Origin: Prochlorococcus sp. AG-347-J19 | GTDB lineage: Bacteria; Cyanobacteriota; Cyanobacteriia; PCC-6307; Cyanobiaceae | Length of the DNA: 64,000 nucleotides | Assembly: GCA_003279015.1 (NCBI GenBank) | Contig: QCBV01000006.1 | Location: 1 to 64,000 of the forward strand | Reading direction: 5' to 3' | Shown here: piece by piece, positions 10,106-20,037 of the stretch | Numbering within the stretch: the stretch's first letter is position 1 | Layout: every line of letters begins with the position of its first letter | Made by a program: the position numbers and the translations under genes | The notes under the pieces: generated by a model | What the model was told of the DNA's origin: nothing | Databases searched by the model: none | Seen by the model: only the letters and a program-made list of their open reading frames with translations

Positions 10106-10861
10106 TTAAGGTTCTGAGAGAACATTCCCCTTTTGTGCTTCTTGTGCAACTTTTCTCAAATCATCACATCCCTCTTTTAATGTTGGGTAAGCAAACATTC
10201 CACTACCTGCGATAAAACAATTCGCGCCAGCATCGGCACATTGTGAAATAGTCCAATTTGCTTTTATCCCCCCATCAACTTCAATGTCGACATTTAAGTT
10301 TTTTTCGATAATAAAGTTTCTTATTTCTCTAATTTTATTAAGCATTGTTGGTATATAAGCTTGTCCTCCAAACCCTGGATTAACTGTCATAACCAAAACA
10401 TGATCAACCATGTCCATAATGTTTTTAATCATTTCAAAAGGAGTATGAGGGTTTAACGCAACAGAAGGGGATCCTCCTAAATCTCTTATTCTTCCTAGAA
10501 CTCTATGCAAATGAATATTTGCTTCGGCATGAGCTATTACAACTCCTGGTTCACCATTTGCCCCTTTTGTAGCGTTTACATAAGATTCAAGCATGGTTTC
10601 ACAGTTGTACTGGCTAACCATTAATTGAGTTTCAAAAGGCACATTGCAATATTTCCTGCATGCAGCAATCATTTCAGGACCAAATGTAAGATTTGGTACG
10701 AAATTCCCATCCATTACATCAAATTGAATTCTATCTACCCCAGCTTCCTCGAGCTCTTTCACACATGCACCCATATTTGCCCAATCTGCTGGTAAAACTG
10801 AAGGAATTATTTGAATTGGTCTATTAGCACCAGTTAAATTTTCTTGATTTGACTCAGTCAT
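10106..10861 (-). CDS. rpe: Ribulose-phosphate 3-epimerase
   Basis: Interconverts ribulose-5-phosphate and xylulose-5-phosphate in the Calvin and pentose phosphate pathways. 251 residues; TIM barrel with IIPSVLPADWANMG at the N-terminus, the metal/catalytic strand RIQFDVMDGNFVPNLTFG, VLVMTVNPGFGGQ and DIEVDGGI. The ATG is preceded by an AT-rich divergent region shared with glpX, so the two Calvin-cycle genes may share regulation. Confidence 0.95.
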   Translation of the reverse strand: MTESNQENLTGANRPIQIIPSVLPADWANMGACVKELEEAGVDRIQFDVMDGNFVPNLTFGPEMIAACRKYCNVPFETQLMVSQYNCETMLESYVNATKGANGEPGVVIAHAEANIHLHRVLGRIRDLGGSPSVALNPHTPFEMIKNIMDMVDHVLVMTVNPGFGGQAYIPTMLNKIREIRNFIIEKNLNVDIEVDGGIKANWTISQCADAGANCFIAGSGMFAYPTLKEGCDDLRKVAQEAQKGNVLSEP

Positions 10862-11048
10862 TTAATTTTTAAAATATTTAATAAAGATACTATATTTAGT
10901 TGTTTATTCCTAATTTCAAGTCACGGCCTGATAAAGTAACAGCTGTAAAGAGTTAAAAAAAGCTTATTAGCATAATAAATTTCATAAAAAATGCCATTTT
11001 TTATGAGATCATACTCAAAACCTTTTAGAAAATCCTCAAAATTTAATT

Positions 11049-12050
11049 GTGAATCAAACTTTAATTCAAGAAATTCTCGAAGTTGTCGAGCAAGCAGCTA
11101 TTGCCTCAGCGAAACTAACAGGACTTGGTCAAAAAGATGAAGCTGATGCTGCAGCTGTCGAAGCAATGAGATTGCGAATGGGCAAAATTGAAATGAAAGG
11201 GAAAATTGTTATTGGGGAAGGAGAAAGAGATGAAGCTCCTATGCTTTATATAGGTGAAGAGGTTGGGAGTGGAAGTGGTCCAGGGGTTGACTTTGCAGTA
11301 GATCCTTGTGAAGGAACAAATCTTTGTGCGAATAATCAAAGAGGTTCTATGGCGGTCTTGGCTGCCTCTGATACTGGTGGTCTTTTCAATGCTCCTGATT
11401 TTTACATGAATAAACTAGCAGCGCCTCCTGCTGCCAAAGGTAAAGTAGATATTAGAAATTCAGCCACTGAAAACTTGAAGATACTTAGTGATTGCTTGGG
11501 CCTTTCTATTGATGAGCTTACTGTAGTGGTAATGGATAGAACTAGGCATAAAGATTTAATTAAAGAGATTCGAGGATGTGGTGCAAAAGTACAACCGATT
11601 TCTGATGGTGATGTTCAAGCTGCGATTGCATGTGGTTTTGCAGGTACTGGAACACATTGCTTGATGGGTATAGGTGCAGCTCCGGAGGGTGTTATTTCAG
11701 CTGCTGCAATGAGAGCTCTCGGCGGACACTTTCAAGGACAACTAGTCTATGATCCAGCAATCGCTCAAACTTCTGAATGGGCTGATTACACAAAAGAAGG
11801 AAATATAAAACGTCTTAATGAAATGGGCATAACAGATATAGATAAAATCTATGAAGCAGATGAATTGGCATCGGGAGAAAATGTTGTTTTCGCTGGAAGT
11901 GGAATAACTGATGGATTATTATTTGACGGAGTTAAATTTGAAAGAGATTGTGTTAGAACAAGTAGTCTAGTTATTAGTACATTAGATAGTACTGCAAGGT
12001 TCACAAATACAGTCCATATAAAAGATGGTGCCAAGAGTATCAGCCTTTAA
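11049..12050 (+). CDS. glpX: Class II fructose-1,6-/sedoheptulose-1,7-bisphosphatase
   Basis: GlpX-type bifunctional F/SBPase, a key irreversible Calvin-cycle step in cyanobacteria. 333 residues. Metal-binding motifs [19 protein letters not shown] near residue 57 and [12 protein letters not shown] near residue 83; substrate-binding [13 protein letters not shown] and [20 protein letters not shown]. It starts with GTG at 11049. It is 18 bp upstream of hemA on the same strand, so probably in one transcript. Confidence 0.95.
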   Translation: MNQTLIQEILEVVEQAAIASAKLTGLGQKDEADAAAVEAMRLRMGKIEMKGKIVIGEGERDEAPMLYIGEEVGSGSGPGVDFAVDPCEGTNLCANNQRGSMAVLAASDTGGLFNAPDFYMNKLAAPPAAKGKVDIRNSATENLKILSDCLGLSIDELTVVVMDRTRHKDLIKEIRGCGAKVQPISDGDVQAAIACGFAGTGTHCLMGIGAAPEGVISAAAMRALGGHFQGQLVYDPAIAQTSEWADYTKEGNIKRLNEMGITDIDKIYEADELASGENVVFAGSGITDGLLFDGVKFERDCVRTSSLVISTLDSTARFTNTVHIKDGAKSISL

Positions 12051-12068
12051 AAATTCACTTTTGATTTT

Positions 12069-13379
12069 ATGCATATTGTTGTCGTCGGACTGAGTCATCG
12101 CACGGCACCTGTCGAAGTGCGTGAGAAGTTAAGTATTCCTGATCAATCCATAACAGAGTCATTGAAAGCATTAAAAGCTTTATCTGATGTATTAGAGGTG
12201 TCAATTTTAAGTACTTGTAATAGGCTGGAAATATATGCGCTAGTAAAGGATAAAAATACTGGAATTTCATCTATTAAAGAATTCATATCAGAATATTCTG
12301 GAATTATTTTTGAAGATTTAAATCCACATCTTTTTTGCTTTAGACAGGAAGAAGCAGTTTTGCATTTGATGAAAGTCTCAGCAGGACTCGATAGCCTCGT
12401 TTTAGGGGAAGGACAAATACTTTCGCAGGTAAAAAAAATGATGAGATTAGGTCAAGAGAATCAATCTACTGGACCAATTCTCAATAGATTATTAACTCAA
12501 TCAGTTAGTACAGGTAAAAAAGTAAGATCCGAAACAAATTTAGGAACTGGAGCTGTGTCAATCAGTTCAGCAGCGGTAGAACTAGCTCAATTAAAAATTG
12601 GACAAGAAAAGGGTTTTGATACTCTTGTAAGTTTGGAATCAGAGAACGTTCTTGTTGTTGGCGCCGGACGAATGAGTAGGCTTTTAATAACTCATTTAAA
12701 ATCCAAAGGATGTCATAAACTTATCCTTTTAAATAGAAATATTGATAGAGCATTAAATCTTGCTCAAGACTTCCCTGATTTAGATATTGTTTGCAAAGGG
12801 TTAAACGAATTAGAAGAAAACATATCATTATCTTCGCTTGTTTTCACCAGTACTGCTTCTGAAGAGCCAATTATTGATCTAACAAAAATTGAAAAAATAA
12901 ATTTGAGTAATAGACTTAAATTTATTGATATTGGTGTACCGAGAAATATATCTAATGATGTCAAACAACATGAATTTGTAAAATCATTTGATGTTGATGA
13001 CTTACAAGAGGTCGTTTCAAGAAATCAAGAATTTAGACAGAAAATAGCAAAGGAAGCGGAATCTTTAGTAGAAGAAGAAAGGATCATTTTTCTAGAATGG
13101 TGGGCAAGTTTAGAGGCCGTTCCAGTAATTAATAAACTTAGATCAGATTTGGAGCTAATTAGAAAAGAGGAATTGCAAAAAGCACTTAGCAGAATGGGAC
13201 CAGATTTTTCGGCTCGAGAAAGAAAAGTTGTGGAAGCTCTGACTAAAGGAATAATTAATAAAATACTTCATACGCCCGTCACCAAGTTGAGAAGTCCTCA
13301 ATCAAGAGAAGAAAGACAAGTTTCTTTGAAAATCGTTGAAAAATTATTTTCTTTGGTAGAAGAGGATAAAAATAACTAA
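12069..13379 (+). CDS. hemA: Glutamyl-tRNA reductase
   Basis: First committed enzyme of C5 tetrapyrrole synthesis: reduces glutamyl-tRNA to glutamate-1-semialdehyde, feeding chlorophyll and haem. 436 residues. N-terminal VVGLSHRTAPVEVREK, the nucleophile Cys in LSTCNRLEIYA near residue 50, GLDSLVLGEGQILSQVK, and NADPH site VVGAGRMSRL near residue 198; C-terminal dimerisation helices. Follows glpX by 18 bp. Confidence 0.96.
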   Translation: MHIVVVGLSHRTAPVEVREKLSIPDQSITESLKALKALSDVLEVSILSTCNRLEIYALVKDKNTGISSIKEFISEYSGIIFEDLNPHLFCFRQEEAVLHLMKVSAGLDSLVLGEGQILSQVKKMMRLGQENQSTGPILNRLLTQSVSTGKKVRSETNLGTGAVSISSAAVELAQLKIGQEKGFDTLVSLESENVLVVGAGRMSRLLITHLKSKGCHKLILLNRNIDRALNLAQDFPDLDIVCKGLNELEENISLSSLVFTSTASEEPIIDLTKIEKINLSNRLKFIDIGVPRNISNDVKQHEFVKSFDVDDLQEVVSRNQEFRQKIAKEAESLVEEERIIFLEWWASLEAVPVINKLRSDLELIRKEELQKALSRMGPDFSARERKVVEALTKGIINKILHTPVTKLRSPQSREERQVSLKIVEKLFSLVEEDKNN

Positions 13380-13509
13380 CTTTTTTCGATTTATATTAAG
13401 TTTTTCCAGTGATTTATCGAAATACCTTTGTAAACTGACCATTTGTATTTCTAAATATGCCCATAATCAGTTACTTTAGGTAGTTGTGTATCTACCTCCA
13501 TTAGATTTA

Positions 13510-14805
13510 ATGAAGCGTGTGTTGGCCATAATCCTCGGAGGAGGAAAAGGTTCTAGACTTTACCCTCTAACAAAAATGAGGGCTAAACCTGCTGTGCCAT
13601 TGGCAGGTAAGTATCGTTTGATAGATATTCCAATTAGTAATTGCATTAATTCAGGTATTGAAAAAATGTACGTATTGACCCAGTTCAATAGTGCATCTCT
13701 AAATAGACATATAGGAAGAACCTATAATTTAAATGGTCCTTTCGGTCAAGGATTTGTGGAGGTCTTAGCCGCACAACAAACTCCTGATAGTCCGAAGTGG
13801 TTTGAGGGTACTGCTGATGCTGTAAGAAAATACCAATGGTTATTTCAAGAATGGGATGTTGATGAATATTTAATATTGTCAGGTGATCAACTGTACAGAA
13901 TGGACTACAGTTTATTTGTTCAACACCATAGAGATAATTGTGCTGATTTAACTGTGGCAGCTTTGCCTGTTGATGAAGCTCAAGCAGAAGGTTTTGGCCT
14001 AATGAGAACTGATGATGTAGGAAATATAAAAGAATTTAGTGAAAAGCCTAGTGGAGAGAAGTTGAAGGCTATGGCAGTAGATACTTCAAAATTTGGATTA
14101 AGTAAGGAGTCAGCAGCCGAAAAACCATATCTAGCCTCTATGGGTATTTACGTTTTTAGCAGAAATACTCTATTCGATCTTCTAAATAAATTTCCTAATT
14201 ATACAGATTTTGGTAAGGACATCATTCCAGAAGCCCTCAAAAGAGGCGATACTCTTAAAAGTTATGTATTCGATGATTATTGGGAAGATATCGGCACCAT
14301 TGGAGCATTCTTTGAGTCAAACCTTGCATTGACTGAGCAACCAAAACCTCCATTTAGTTTTTATGATGAGAAATTTCCAATTTATACTAGACCTAGATTT
14401 TTGCCCCCTTCTAAACTTGTAGATGCTCAAATTACTGATTCAATTGTTTGTGAAGGTACAATCTTGAAGTCATGCAGTATTTTACATTGTGTTTTAGGTG
14501 TAAGAAGCAGGATTGAAAGTGACTCGGTTCTTGAGGATACTCTTGTTATGGGAGCAGATTTCTTTGAATCTCCTGAAGAGAGGATTGAATTAAGAAAAGG
14601 GGGCGGAACGCCTCTTGGAGTAGGCGAAGGGACTACTGTAAAAAGAGCAATTCTTGATAAGAATACAAGAATTGGTGATAATGTCGTGATCATTAATAAA
14701 GATCGAGTAGAAGAAGCAGATAAGCCAGAATTAGGCTTCTATATTAGAAATGGAATTGTTGTAGTAGTTAAAAATGCAACTATTGCAAACGGAACTGTTA
14801 TTTAA
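13510..14805 (+). CDS. glgC: Glucose-1-phosphate adenylyltransferase (ADP-glucose pyrophosphorylase)
   Basis: Makes ADP-glucose for glycogen synthesis, and is allosterically activated by 3-phosphoglycerate in cyanobacteria. I chose the ATG at 13510 ([19 protein letters not shown], 431 residues), because the family begins there; a GTG eight codons upstream at 13486 is in frame but adds non-family residues. Nucleotidyltransferase motif [32 protein letters not shown], the [11 protein letters not shown] active-site segment, and the C-terminal left-handed beta-helix with the activator-binding region. Confidence 0.95.
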   Translation: MKRVLAIILGGGKGSRLYPLTKMRAKPAVPLAGKYRLIDIPISNCINSGIEKMYVLTQFNSASLNRHIGRTYNLNGPFGQGFVEVLAAQQTPDSPKWFEGTADAVRKYQWLFQEWDVDEYLILSGDQLYRMDYSLFVQHHRDNCADLTVAALPVDEAQAEGFGLMRTDDVGNIKEFSEKPSGEKLKAMAVDTSKFGLSKESAAEKPYLASMGIYVFSRNTLFDLLNKFPNYTDFGKDIIPEALKRGDTLKSYVFDDYWEDIGTIGAFFESNLALTEQPKPPFSFYDEKFPIYTRPRFLPPSKLVDAQITDSIVCEGTILKSCSILHCVLGVRSRIESDSVLEDTLVMGADFFESPEERIELRKGGGTPLGVGEGTTVKRAILDKNTRIGDNVVIINKDRVEEADKPELGFYIRNGIVVVVKNATIANGTVI

Positions 14806-14900
14806 ATCTTTTCCATCATTTTTCGCTGACATAAGTAATTTTTTTGAGCAATTTTGTTGAGTTGCAGGCACACTATATTTATTGAGTTTTTTAATTTTTT

Positions 14901-16319
14901 ATGTCCAAGGCACATTTTGGTTTAATAGGTCTTGGTGTTATGGGCGAAAATTTAGTTCTTAACGCAGAGAGAAATGGATTTTCTAGTGTAGTTTTTAATA
15001 GGACTTACTCAAAAACCGAAGAATTTTTACAAGGTCGTGGCGTTGGGAAGAATATAGAAGGAGCTGAAACTCTTCAAGAATTTGTTAATAAGCTAGAGAG
15101 ACCTAGAAGGATTCTAATGATGGTAAAAGCTGGGCCCGCAACAGATGCTGTCATTGATAATATTTCTGGATATCTCGAGGAAGGGGATTTATTAATAGAT
15201 GGCGGCAACTCTCAATTTAAAGATACAGAAAGAAGGGTGAATACTCTTGAAAGTAAAAGTTTTGGATACATTGGAATGGGAGTCTCTGGAGGTGCCAAAG
15301 GAGCTCTAGAAGGTCCAAGCATGATGCCGGGTGGTACTAAGGCTTCATATGATGCAATTGAAAGCTTATTAACAAAAATGGCTGCCAAAGTTGAAGACGG
15401 ACCATGTGTTGCATATGTTGGACCAGGAGGCTCAGGTCATTTTGTAAAAACTGTTCATAACGGAATTGAATATGGAATTGAACAAATACTTGCAGAAGCT
15501 TATGACCTTATGAAGAGAGTCAAAGGTATGAATGGACAGCAGATGTCAGAGGTATTTGGTATTTGGAATAATACTGATGAATTAGCTTCTTATCTTGTTG
15601 AGATAACAGAGATTTGTCTAAATACAAAAGATGAGATAACTGGAGATGATGTTGTGGAAAAAATATTAGATAAAGCTGGCCAGAAAGGTACAGGGTTATG
15701 GACTGTTGTAAGTGCTCTAGAACTGGGGGTATCAGTCCCAACTATTTATGCATCTTTAAATGCAAGGGTAATGAGTTCTTTAAAAGAGCAACGTAGTGAG
15801 ATTGAAAAAACTATTCCATCAAAAGAGATAAAGGATTTTGATTTAGGAAATATATCAGATGGAATGAAACCTTTATTTGATGCTGTAGTCCTTGCTACTA
15901 TTGCTAGTTATGCCCAAGGTATGGATATTTTAAGAGAAGCATCTGCGGTATATAACTATGGTTTGAATATGCCCTCAATTGCTCAAATATGGAAAGGTGG
16001 TTGCATAATTAGATCAAAATTATTAAGTAAAATTCAAGATGCTTATAACAAAGATCCTAATCTAAAAAATTTAATTTTTGATGATTGGTTCAATAATGAA
16101 ATTGCGACAAGATTAGATAACTTAGCTAAAGTAGTTTCTTTATCCACAAAAGCAGGTATACCAGTACCATGCCTATCAAGTACTTTAGATTATTTGAATA
16201 GTTATAGAACTAATAGACTTCCTCAGAATCTTGTTCAGGCAATGAGAGACTGTTTTGGCTCTCATACATATGAAAGAATTGATAAGGAAGGTAGTTTTCA
16301 CACTGAATGGATGAAATGA
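14901..16319 (+). CDS. gnd: 6-phosphogluconate dehydrogenase, decarboxylating
   Basis: Oxidative pentose phosphate pathway: 6-phosphogluconate to ribulose-5-phosphate plus CO2 and NADPH, the main night-time reductant route in cyanobacteria. 472 residues. NADP Rossmann motif GLGVMGENLVLN at residue 8, substrate motif GMGVSGGAKGALEGPSMMPGG near residue 125, catalytic Lys in KTVHNGIEYG, and the C-terminal domain with PQNLVQAMRDCFGSHTYER. Overlaps pgl, the preceding pathway enzyme. Confidence 0.97.
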   Translation: MSKAHFGLIGLGVMGENLVLNAERNGFSSVVFNRTYSKTEEFLQGRGVGKNIEGAETLQEFVNKLERPRRILMMVKAGPATDAVIDNISGYLEEGDLLIDGGNSQFKDTERRVNTLESKSFGYIGMGVSGGAKGALEGPSMMPGGTKASYDAIESLLTKMAAKVEDGPCVAYVGPGGSGHFVKTVHNGIEYGIEQILAEAYDLMKRVKGMNGQQMSEVFGIWNNTDELASYLVEITEICLNTKDEITGDDVVEKILDKAGQKGTGLWTVVSALELGVSVPTIYASLNARVMSSLKEQRSEIEKTIPSKEIKDFDLGNISDGMKPLFDAVVLATIASYAQGMDILREASAVYNYGLNMPSIAQIWKGGCIIRSKLLSKIQDAYNKDPNLKNLIFDDWFNNEIATRLDNLAKVVSLSTKAGIPVPCLSSTLDYLNSYRTNRLPQNLVQAMRDCFGSHTYERIDKEGSFHTEWMK

Positions 16320-17044
16320 TTGAAAAGGTTAAAAATGGATATGTACTCTATATTTACAAAGACAAGTTAGAACTATCCTCAGAAGTCTTTAAGTTTATTG
16401 AAAGCCAAATTTTTCATACATTAGAGAATAAAGAAAGATTCAAATTTTGTGTAAGTGGAGGTTCAACTCCTAAATCTGTCTATAAGCTTTTATCAAAAAG
16501 TGATCTTAGATGGGATATGGTTGATGTCTTTTTAGGGGATGAAAGATGTGTTGATCCAAATTCAGAATTGAGTAACTCGTTAATGTTGAAGAATTCATTG
16601 TTAACTAATTTTGGATCTAAAGCTTTTTTTTATGAAATTTTCAATGATTTAAATGCTGATGATGAAGCTACAAAAAATCAATTTATTTCTAAATTATTTG
16701 AAAAATGCGGATCAAACCCTCCAACTTTTGATTTAACATTATTAGGTCTTGGAGACGATGGTCATACAGCCTCACTATTCCCTTATCAAAAAAATAATAA
16801 TGTAGATGATTTCGTTATTTTTAATGAAGGTAAAGGTTTAAAAAGAATTTCATTAACTCCAAAGGTTCTTTCAGCTTCTTCAAAGATAGTATTTTTAGTT
16901 AGTGGAGCCAATAAAAGAATTGCTCTTGAGAGGTTATTAGATGAAAAAGAGCCACCTAATAGAACACCATCAAAATTAATAAAATCTATTAATCAAATTT
17001 CAATATTTTGTGATCAGGAATCAGCAAAAGAATTAGAAATTTAG
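16316..17044 (+). CDS. pgl: 6-phosphogluconolactonase
   Basis: Hydrolyses 6-phosphogluconolactone to 6-phosphogluconate, feeding Gnd. About 242 residues with FCVSGGSTPKSVYKLL near the N-terminus, WDMVDVFLGDERCV, and LLGLGDDGHTASLFP. The ATG at 16316 makes an ATGA overlap with the gnd stop; an in-frame ATG at 16307 is also possible. The overlap indicates translational coupling of consecutive oxidative pentose phosphate steps. Confidence 0.93.
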   Translation: MIEKVKNGYVLYIYKDKLELSSEVFKFIESQIFHTLENKERFKFCVSGGSTPKSVYKLLSKSDLRWDMVDVFLGDERCVDPNSELSNSLMLKNSLLTNFGSKAFFYEIFNDLNADDEATKNQFISKLFEKCGSNPPTFDLTLLGLGDDGHTASLFPYQKNNNVDDFVIFNEGKGLKRISLTPKVLSASSKIVFLVSGANKRIALERLLDEKEPPNRTPSKLIKSINQISIFCDQESAKELEI

Positions 17045-17074
17045 TTAAAGTCTATTAATAATTTAAATTATTTA

Positions 17075-17623
17075 ATGAGTAAGAAAAAATTTTTATTCCA
17101 GAAAAAGGAGTTCGATGGTTGGAAAACATTAAATGATACTGTTATGGGCGGATCAAGTTCAGCTTTTTGTGAAATTTCAAATTCCGGTTTGATATTAAAG
17201 GGTAATATTGTCGAGAAAGCAGGAGGATTTGTTAGTTGTAGATCGTCTATATATAAACCTTCTTTAAATGTATCTGAGTATTCATCCTTTGAATTAAATA
17301 TTGATGGACAAGGAAGAACTTTTAAATTTGCTGTCGCTTGTGAAGATGATCTACTGGGACTAACCGAATTTATTCCGGGTGGACTTAGATGGATTAAATC
17401 ATTCCCAACAAAAAAATTCGGGACAACAAATATACAAATTCCTTTTACTGAGTTAAAACCTTCAGTAAGAGCTAATAAAGTACGTTTTCCATTTAAATTC
17501 AAGCCATCTAAAATTAAAAGATTGCAACTACTACACTCCAAGTTCGGTGATGATGGATTACTTAATAATGGGTTTAAACAGGGCTCAATAAAAGTTCTAA
17601 TTAAATCAATAAGTGTTATTTGA
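17075..17623 (+). CDS. CIA30-domain protein (complex I intermediate-associated protein 30 family)
   Basis: 182 residues, essentially one jelly-roll CIA30 domain, with the family hallmark WKTLNDTVMGGSSSAF near residue 14, SSFELNIDGQGRTFKFAV, and FTELKPSVRANKV. In mitochondria, CIA30 (NDUFAF1) assembles complex I; cyanobacterial homologues are soluble and their role in NDH-1 or photosystem assembly is not settled. 30 bp after pgl and overlapping the next gene by 11 bp, so probably the third gene of the gnd-pgl transcript. Confidence 0.85.
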   Translation: MSKKKFLFQKKEFDGWKTLNDTVMGGSSSAFCEISNSGLILKGNIVEKAGGFVSCRSSIYKPSLNVSEYSSFELNIDGQGRTFKFAVACEDDLLGLTEFIPGGLRWIKSFPTKKFGTTNIQIPFTELKPSVRANKVRFPFKFKPSKIKRLQLLHSKFGDDGLLNNGFKQGSIKVLIKSISVI

Positions 17624-17999
17624 GAATCCACCTAAAAACATAGAGAGCTTAATCGCTAAGTCAGCAGATTTAACAAATAAACCTTTTGTTCATTCTGTAG
17701 TAAAAATAAATGGTGAATACGAATTCGAAGATGAAGATATTGATTTAACAGTTAATATCTTATGTCGAGATAAAGAAGGTAAAAGATTAGAAATTTATGA
17801 TCTTGAATTAGAACTTTTTAAATCAAATAAAGAGTTGGTTTTAGTAATATCTAAGCTTAACTTCCCTGATGAACCAATATTATGGTGTGGAGTTAAAACA
17901 TTATGGATGGATAGCAATAATGGAAAAAAATGCAACTCACCAAAATACAGCGCTAGATTGGAAAATTTAGCAAATAGGATAAAAAGTTTTATTGATTAA
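17613..17999 (+). CDS. Conserved cyanobacterial hypothetical protein
   Basis: 128 residues, start GTG at 17613 overlapping the CIA30 gene. No family that I can name. The protein is acidic in the first half (EFEDEDIDLTVNIL) and contains the segment PDEPILWCGVKTLW, with no membrane segment or signal peptide. The overlap with its neighbour suggests a common transcript with gnd-pgl-CIA30. Confidence 0.7.
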   Translation: MLFENPPKNIESLIAKSADLTNKPFVHSVVKINGEYEFEDEDIDLTVNILCRDKEGKRLEIYDLELELFKSNKELVLVISKLNFPDEPILWCGVKTLWMDSNNGKKCNSPKYSARLENLANRIKSFID

Positions 18000-18020
18000 G
18001 AAAATAAAAATTGAGCTGAT

Positions 18021-19694
18021 TTATAAATCAGTAACAGCCCCTAAACTTGATGTGCTTACGATTCTCGAATATTTTGAAAGAATTCCTCTTTTGTATTTTT
18101 GAATAGGTTTTACCCAATCTTTTTTTCTTTTTTCTAATTCTTCGTCAGATAAATCAACTTCAATTAGTTGTTTTACAGCATCTACTGTAATTAAATCACC
18201 TTGTTTTATTAGAGCAATATTTCCTCCTACAGCAGCCTCTGGAGCTATGTGACCCACAACAAGACCGTAGGTACCCCCGCTAAATCTTCCATCGGTAATT
18301 AAAGCCACCTTCTCTCCTAGCCCTTGTCCAACAATCGCAGATGTTGGAGCTAACATTTCTCTCATGCCTGGACCTCCTACAGGACCTTCGTTTCTAATAA
18401 CAACAACATCACCAGCTTTGATATCGTTATTTAATATCGATTTTAAACAATCCTCTTCACTTTCAAAAATCTTAGCGGGACCTGTTAATACAGGGTTTTT
18501 TACTCCGCTAATTTTGGCTACAGAACCTTCGTTCGCTAAGTTACCTTTTAAAATCGCTAGATGTCCTTTTTTGTAAAGAGGGTCATCTATGTCTCTTATG
18601 ACACTTTGATTTGTTGGAGGCTTATCTGGAATATTTTGTAAGTATTCTGAGATGGTTTTGCCTTCAATGTTTTTGCAATCGCCATGAATTAATCCTGCAT
18701 TCAAAAGTATTTTCATTACTTGTGGAATCCCACCTGCCTTATGAAGATCCACCGTCACATATTTACCACTCGGTTTAAGGTCACAAATAACGGGTACTTT
18801 TTGTCTGATTCTCTCAAAATCATTAATGTTGATATCTATTCCTGCAGTATTCGCAATAGCTAAGATGTGCAATACCGCATTTGTTGATCCGCCAATTGCC
18901 ATAATTACTGATATTGCATTTTCAAATGCTTTCTTTGTCATTAGGTCTAGAGGTCTTATATCTTTTTCTATTGCAGAGACTAATATCTCAGCACTTTTGT
19001 CTGCACTTTGTTCTTTTTCAAGATCTTCAGCAGCCATAGTTGAACTGTGAGGAAGACTTAACCCTAATACTTCAATAACCGCAGACATTGTATTGGCAGT
19101 AAACATTCCTCCACAGCTACCAGCACCAGGAATACAATTTTTCTCAACTTGGATTAGCCTTTCTTCATTAATTTTGCCTGATGTTAATTGTCCAACAGCT
19201 TCAAATGCACTAACAACAGTAAGATCTTCTCCATGCAATTTTCCAGGCTTTATTGTTCCTCCATAAATGAAAATTGAGGGAATATTCATTCTTGCAATCG
19301 CAATCATGGCACCCGGCATATTTTTATCACATCCACCTATAGCAAGCACTCCATCCATACTCTGAGCATTGCATGCTGTTTCAATTGAATCAGCAATAAC
19401 TTCTCTTGAAACAAGGGAATATTTCATGCCCTCTGTTCCCATAGAAATCCCATCACTTACAGTTATAGTCCCAAACATCTGAGGCATTCCACCTGATCTT
19501 TTTATTGACTCTTCAGCTTTTAGAGCTAACTTATTTAAACCCATATTGCATGGTGTTATGGTGCTGTATCCATTTGCAACTCCAATAATAGGTTTATTAA
19601 AATCTTCATCATTAAATCCAACAGCTCTTAACATCGATCTGTTAGGGGATCTTTGCACACCTTGGGTTATAGCAGATGATCTGAGTTTATTCAT
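18021..19694 (-). CDS. ilvD: Dihydroxy-acid dehydratase
   Basis: Fe-S enzyme of valine, leucine, isoleucine and pantothenate synthesis: converts 2,3-dihydroxy acids to 2-oxo acids. 557 residues, the short form typical of photosynthetic organisms. Cluster-ligand Cys residues in [15 protein letters not shown] near residue 120 and [16 protein letters not shown] near residue 190; [21 protein letters not shown] near the C-terminus. Convergent with the hypothetical gene to its left, 21 bp apart. Confidence 0.97.
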   Translation of the reverse strand: MNKLRSSAITQGVQRSPNRSMLRAVGFNDEDFNKPIIGVANGYSTITPCNMGLNKLALKAEESIKRSGGMPQMFGTITVSDGISMGTEGMKYSLVSREVIADSIETACNAQSMDGVLAIGGCDKNMPGAMIAIARMNIPSIFIYGGTIKPGKLHGEDLTVVSAFEAVGQLTSGKINEERLIQVEKNCIPGAGSCGGMFTANTMSAVIEVLGLSLPHSSTMAAEDLEKEQSADKSAEILVSAIEKDIRPLDLMTKKAFENAISVIMAIGGSTNAVLHILAIANTAGIDININDFERIRQKVPVICDLKPSGKYVTVDLHKAGGIPQVMKILLNAGLIHGDCKNIEGKTISEYLQNIPDKPPTNQSVIRDIDDPLYKKGHLAILKGNLANEGSVAKISGVKNPVLTGPAKIFESEEDCLKSILNNDIKAGDVVVIRNEGPVGGPGMREMLAPTSAIVGQGLGEKVALITDGRFSGGTYGLVVGHIAPEAAVGGNIALIKQGDLITVDAVKQLIEVDLSDEELEKRKKDWVKPIQKYKRGILSKYSRIVSTSSLGAVTDL

Positions 19695-19717
19695 ATTAAT
19701 TGAGAACCTTTTTTATT

Positions 19718-20008
19718 CTATTGCCCCAACTCTTCAAGTTGCTTCCTCACATCAGCAATTGCAGAATTAAGTTGCTCAACTTTCTTCTCCAGATTCTCTC
19801 CTTCAACTTCATTTATATTTTCATTTGAATCAATCGCTTCTGAGCCGTCTTGAATTCTGGAGGAATACATCATTGCTTTTTGTTTTTTTTCCTCTTTTCT
19901 TTTGTCTGCTTCAGATATTAACCACCAAGCTAGACCTGCTGCTCCAATAAAAGCACCGCTTATTAATGACAAAAGATTATTTGAAGACGAATCTCTGTAT
20001 TCAGACAT
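19718..20008 (-). CDS. Small membrane-anchored coiled-coil protein
   Basis: 96 residues. A hydrophobic segment near residues 11-31 (LLSLISGAFIGAAGLAWWLI) is followed by a basic stretch and a C-terminal acidic heptad-like region (LEKKVEQLNSAIADVRKQLEEL) likely to form a coiled coil. No named family. It lies upstream of ilvD (23 bp) and downstream of the UPRT homologue, all on the minus strand. Confidence 0.7.
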   Translation of the reverse strand: MSEYRDSSSNNLLSLISGAFIGAAGLAWWLISEADKRKEEKKQKAMMYSSRIQDGSEAIDSNENINEVEGENLEKKVEQLNSAIADVRKQLEELGQ

Positions 20009-20037
20009 TGGTAAAATATTTACTCCTATATTCTATA

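Noticed and set aside
17068-17631. 187-codon open frame antisense to the CIA30-domain gene
   Set aside because: The plus strand encodes recognisable CIA30 motifs and fits the gnd-pgl transcript; the antisense translation is low-complexity and matches nothing.
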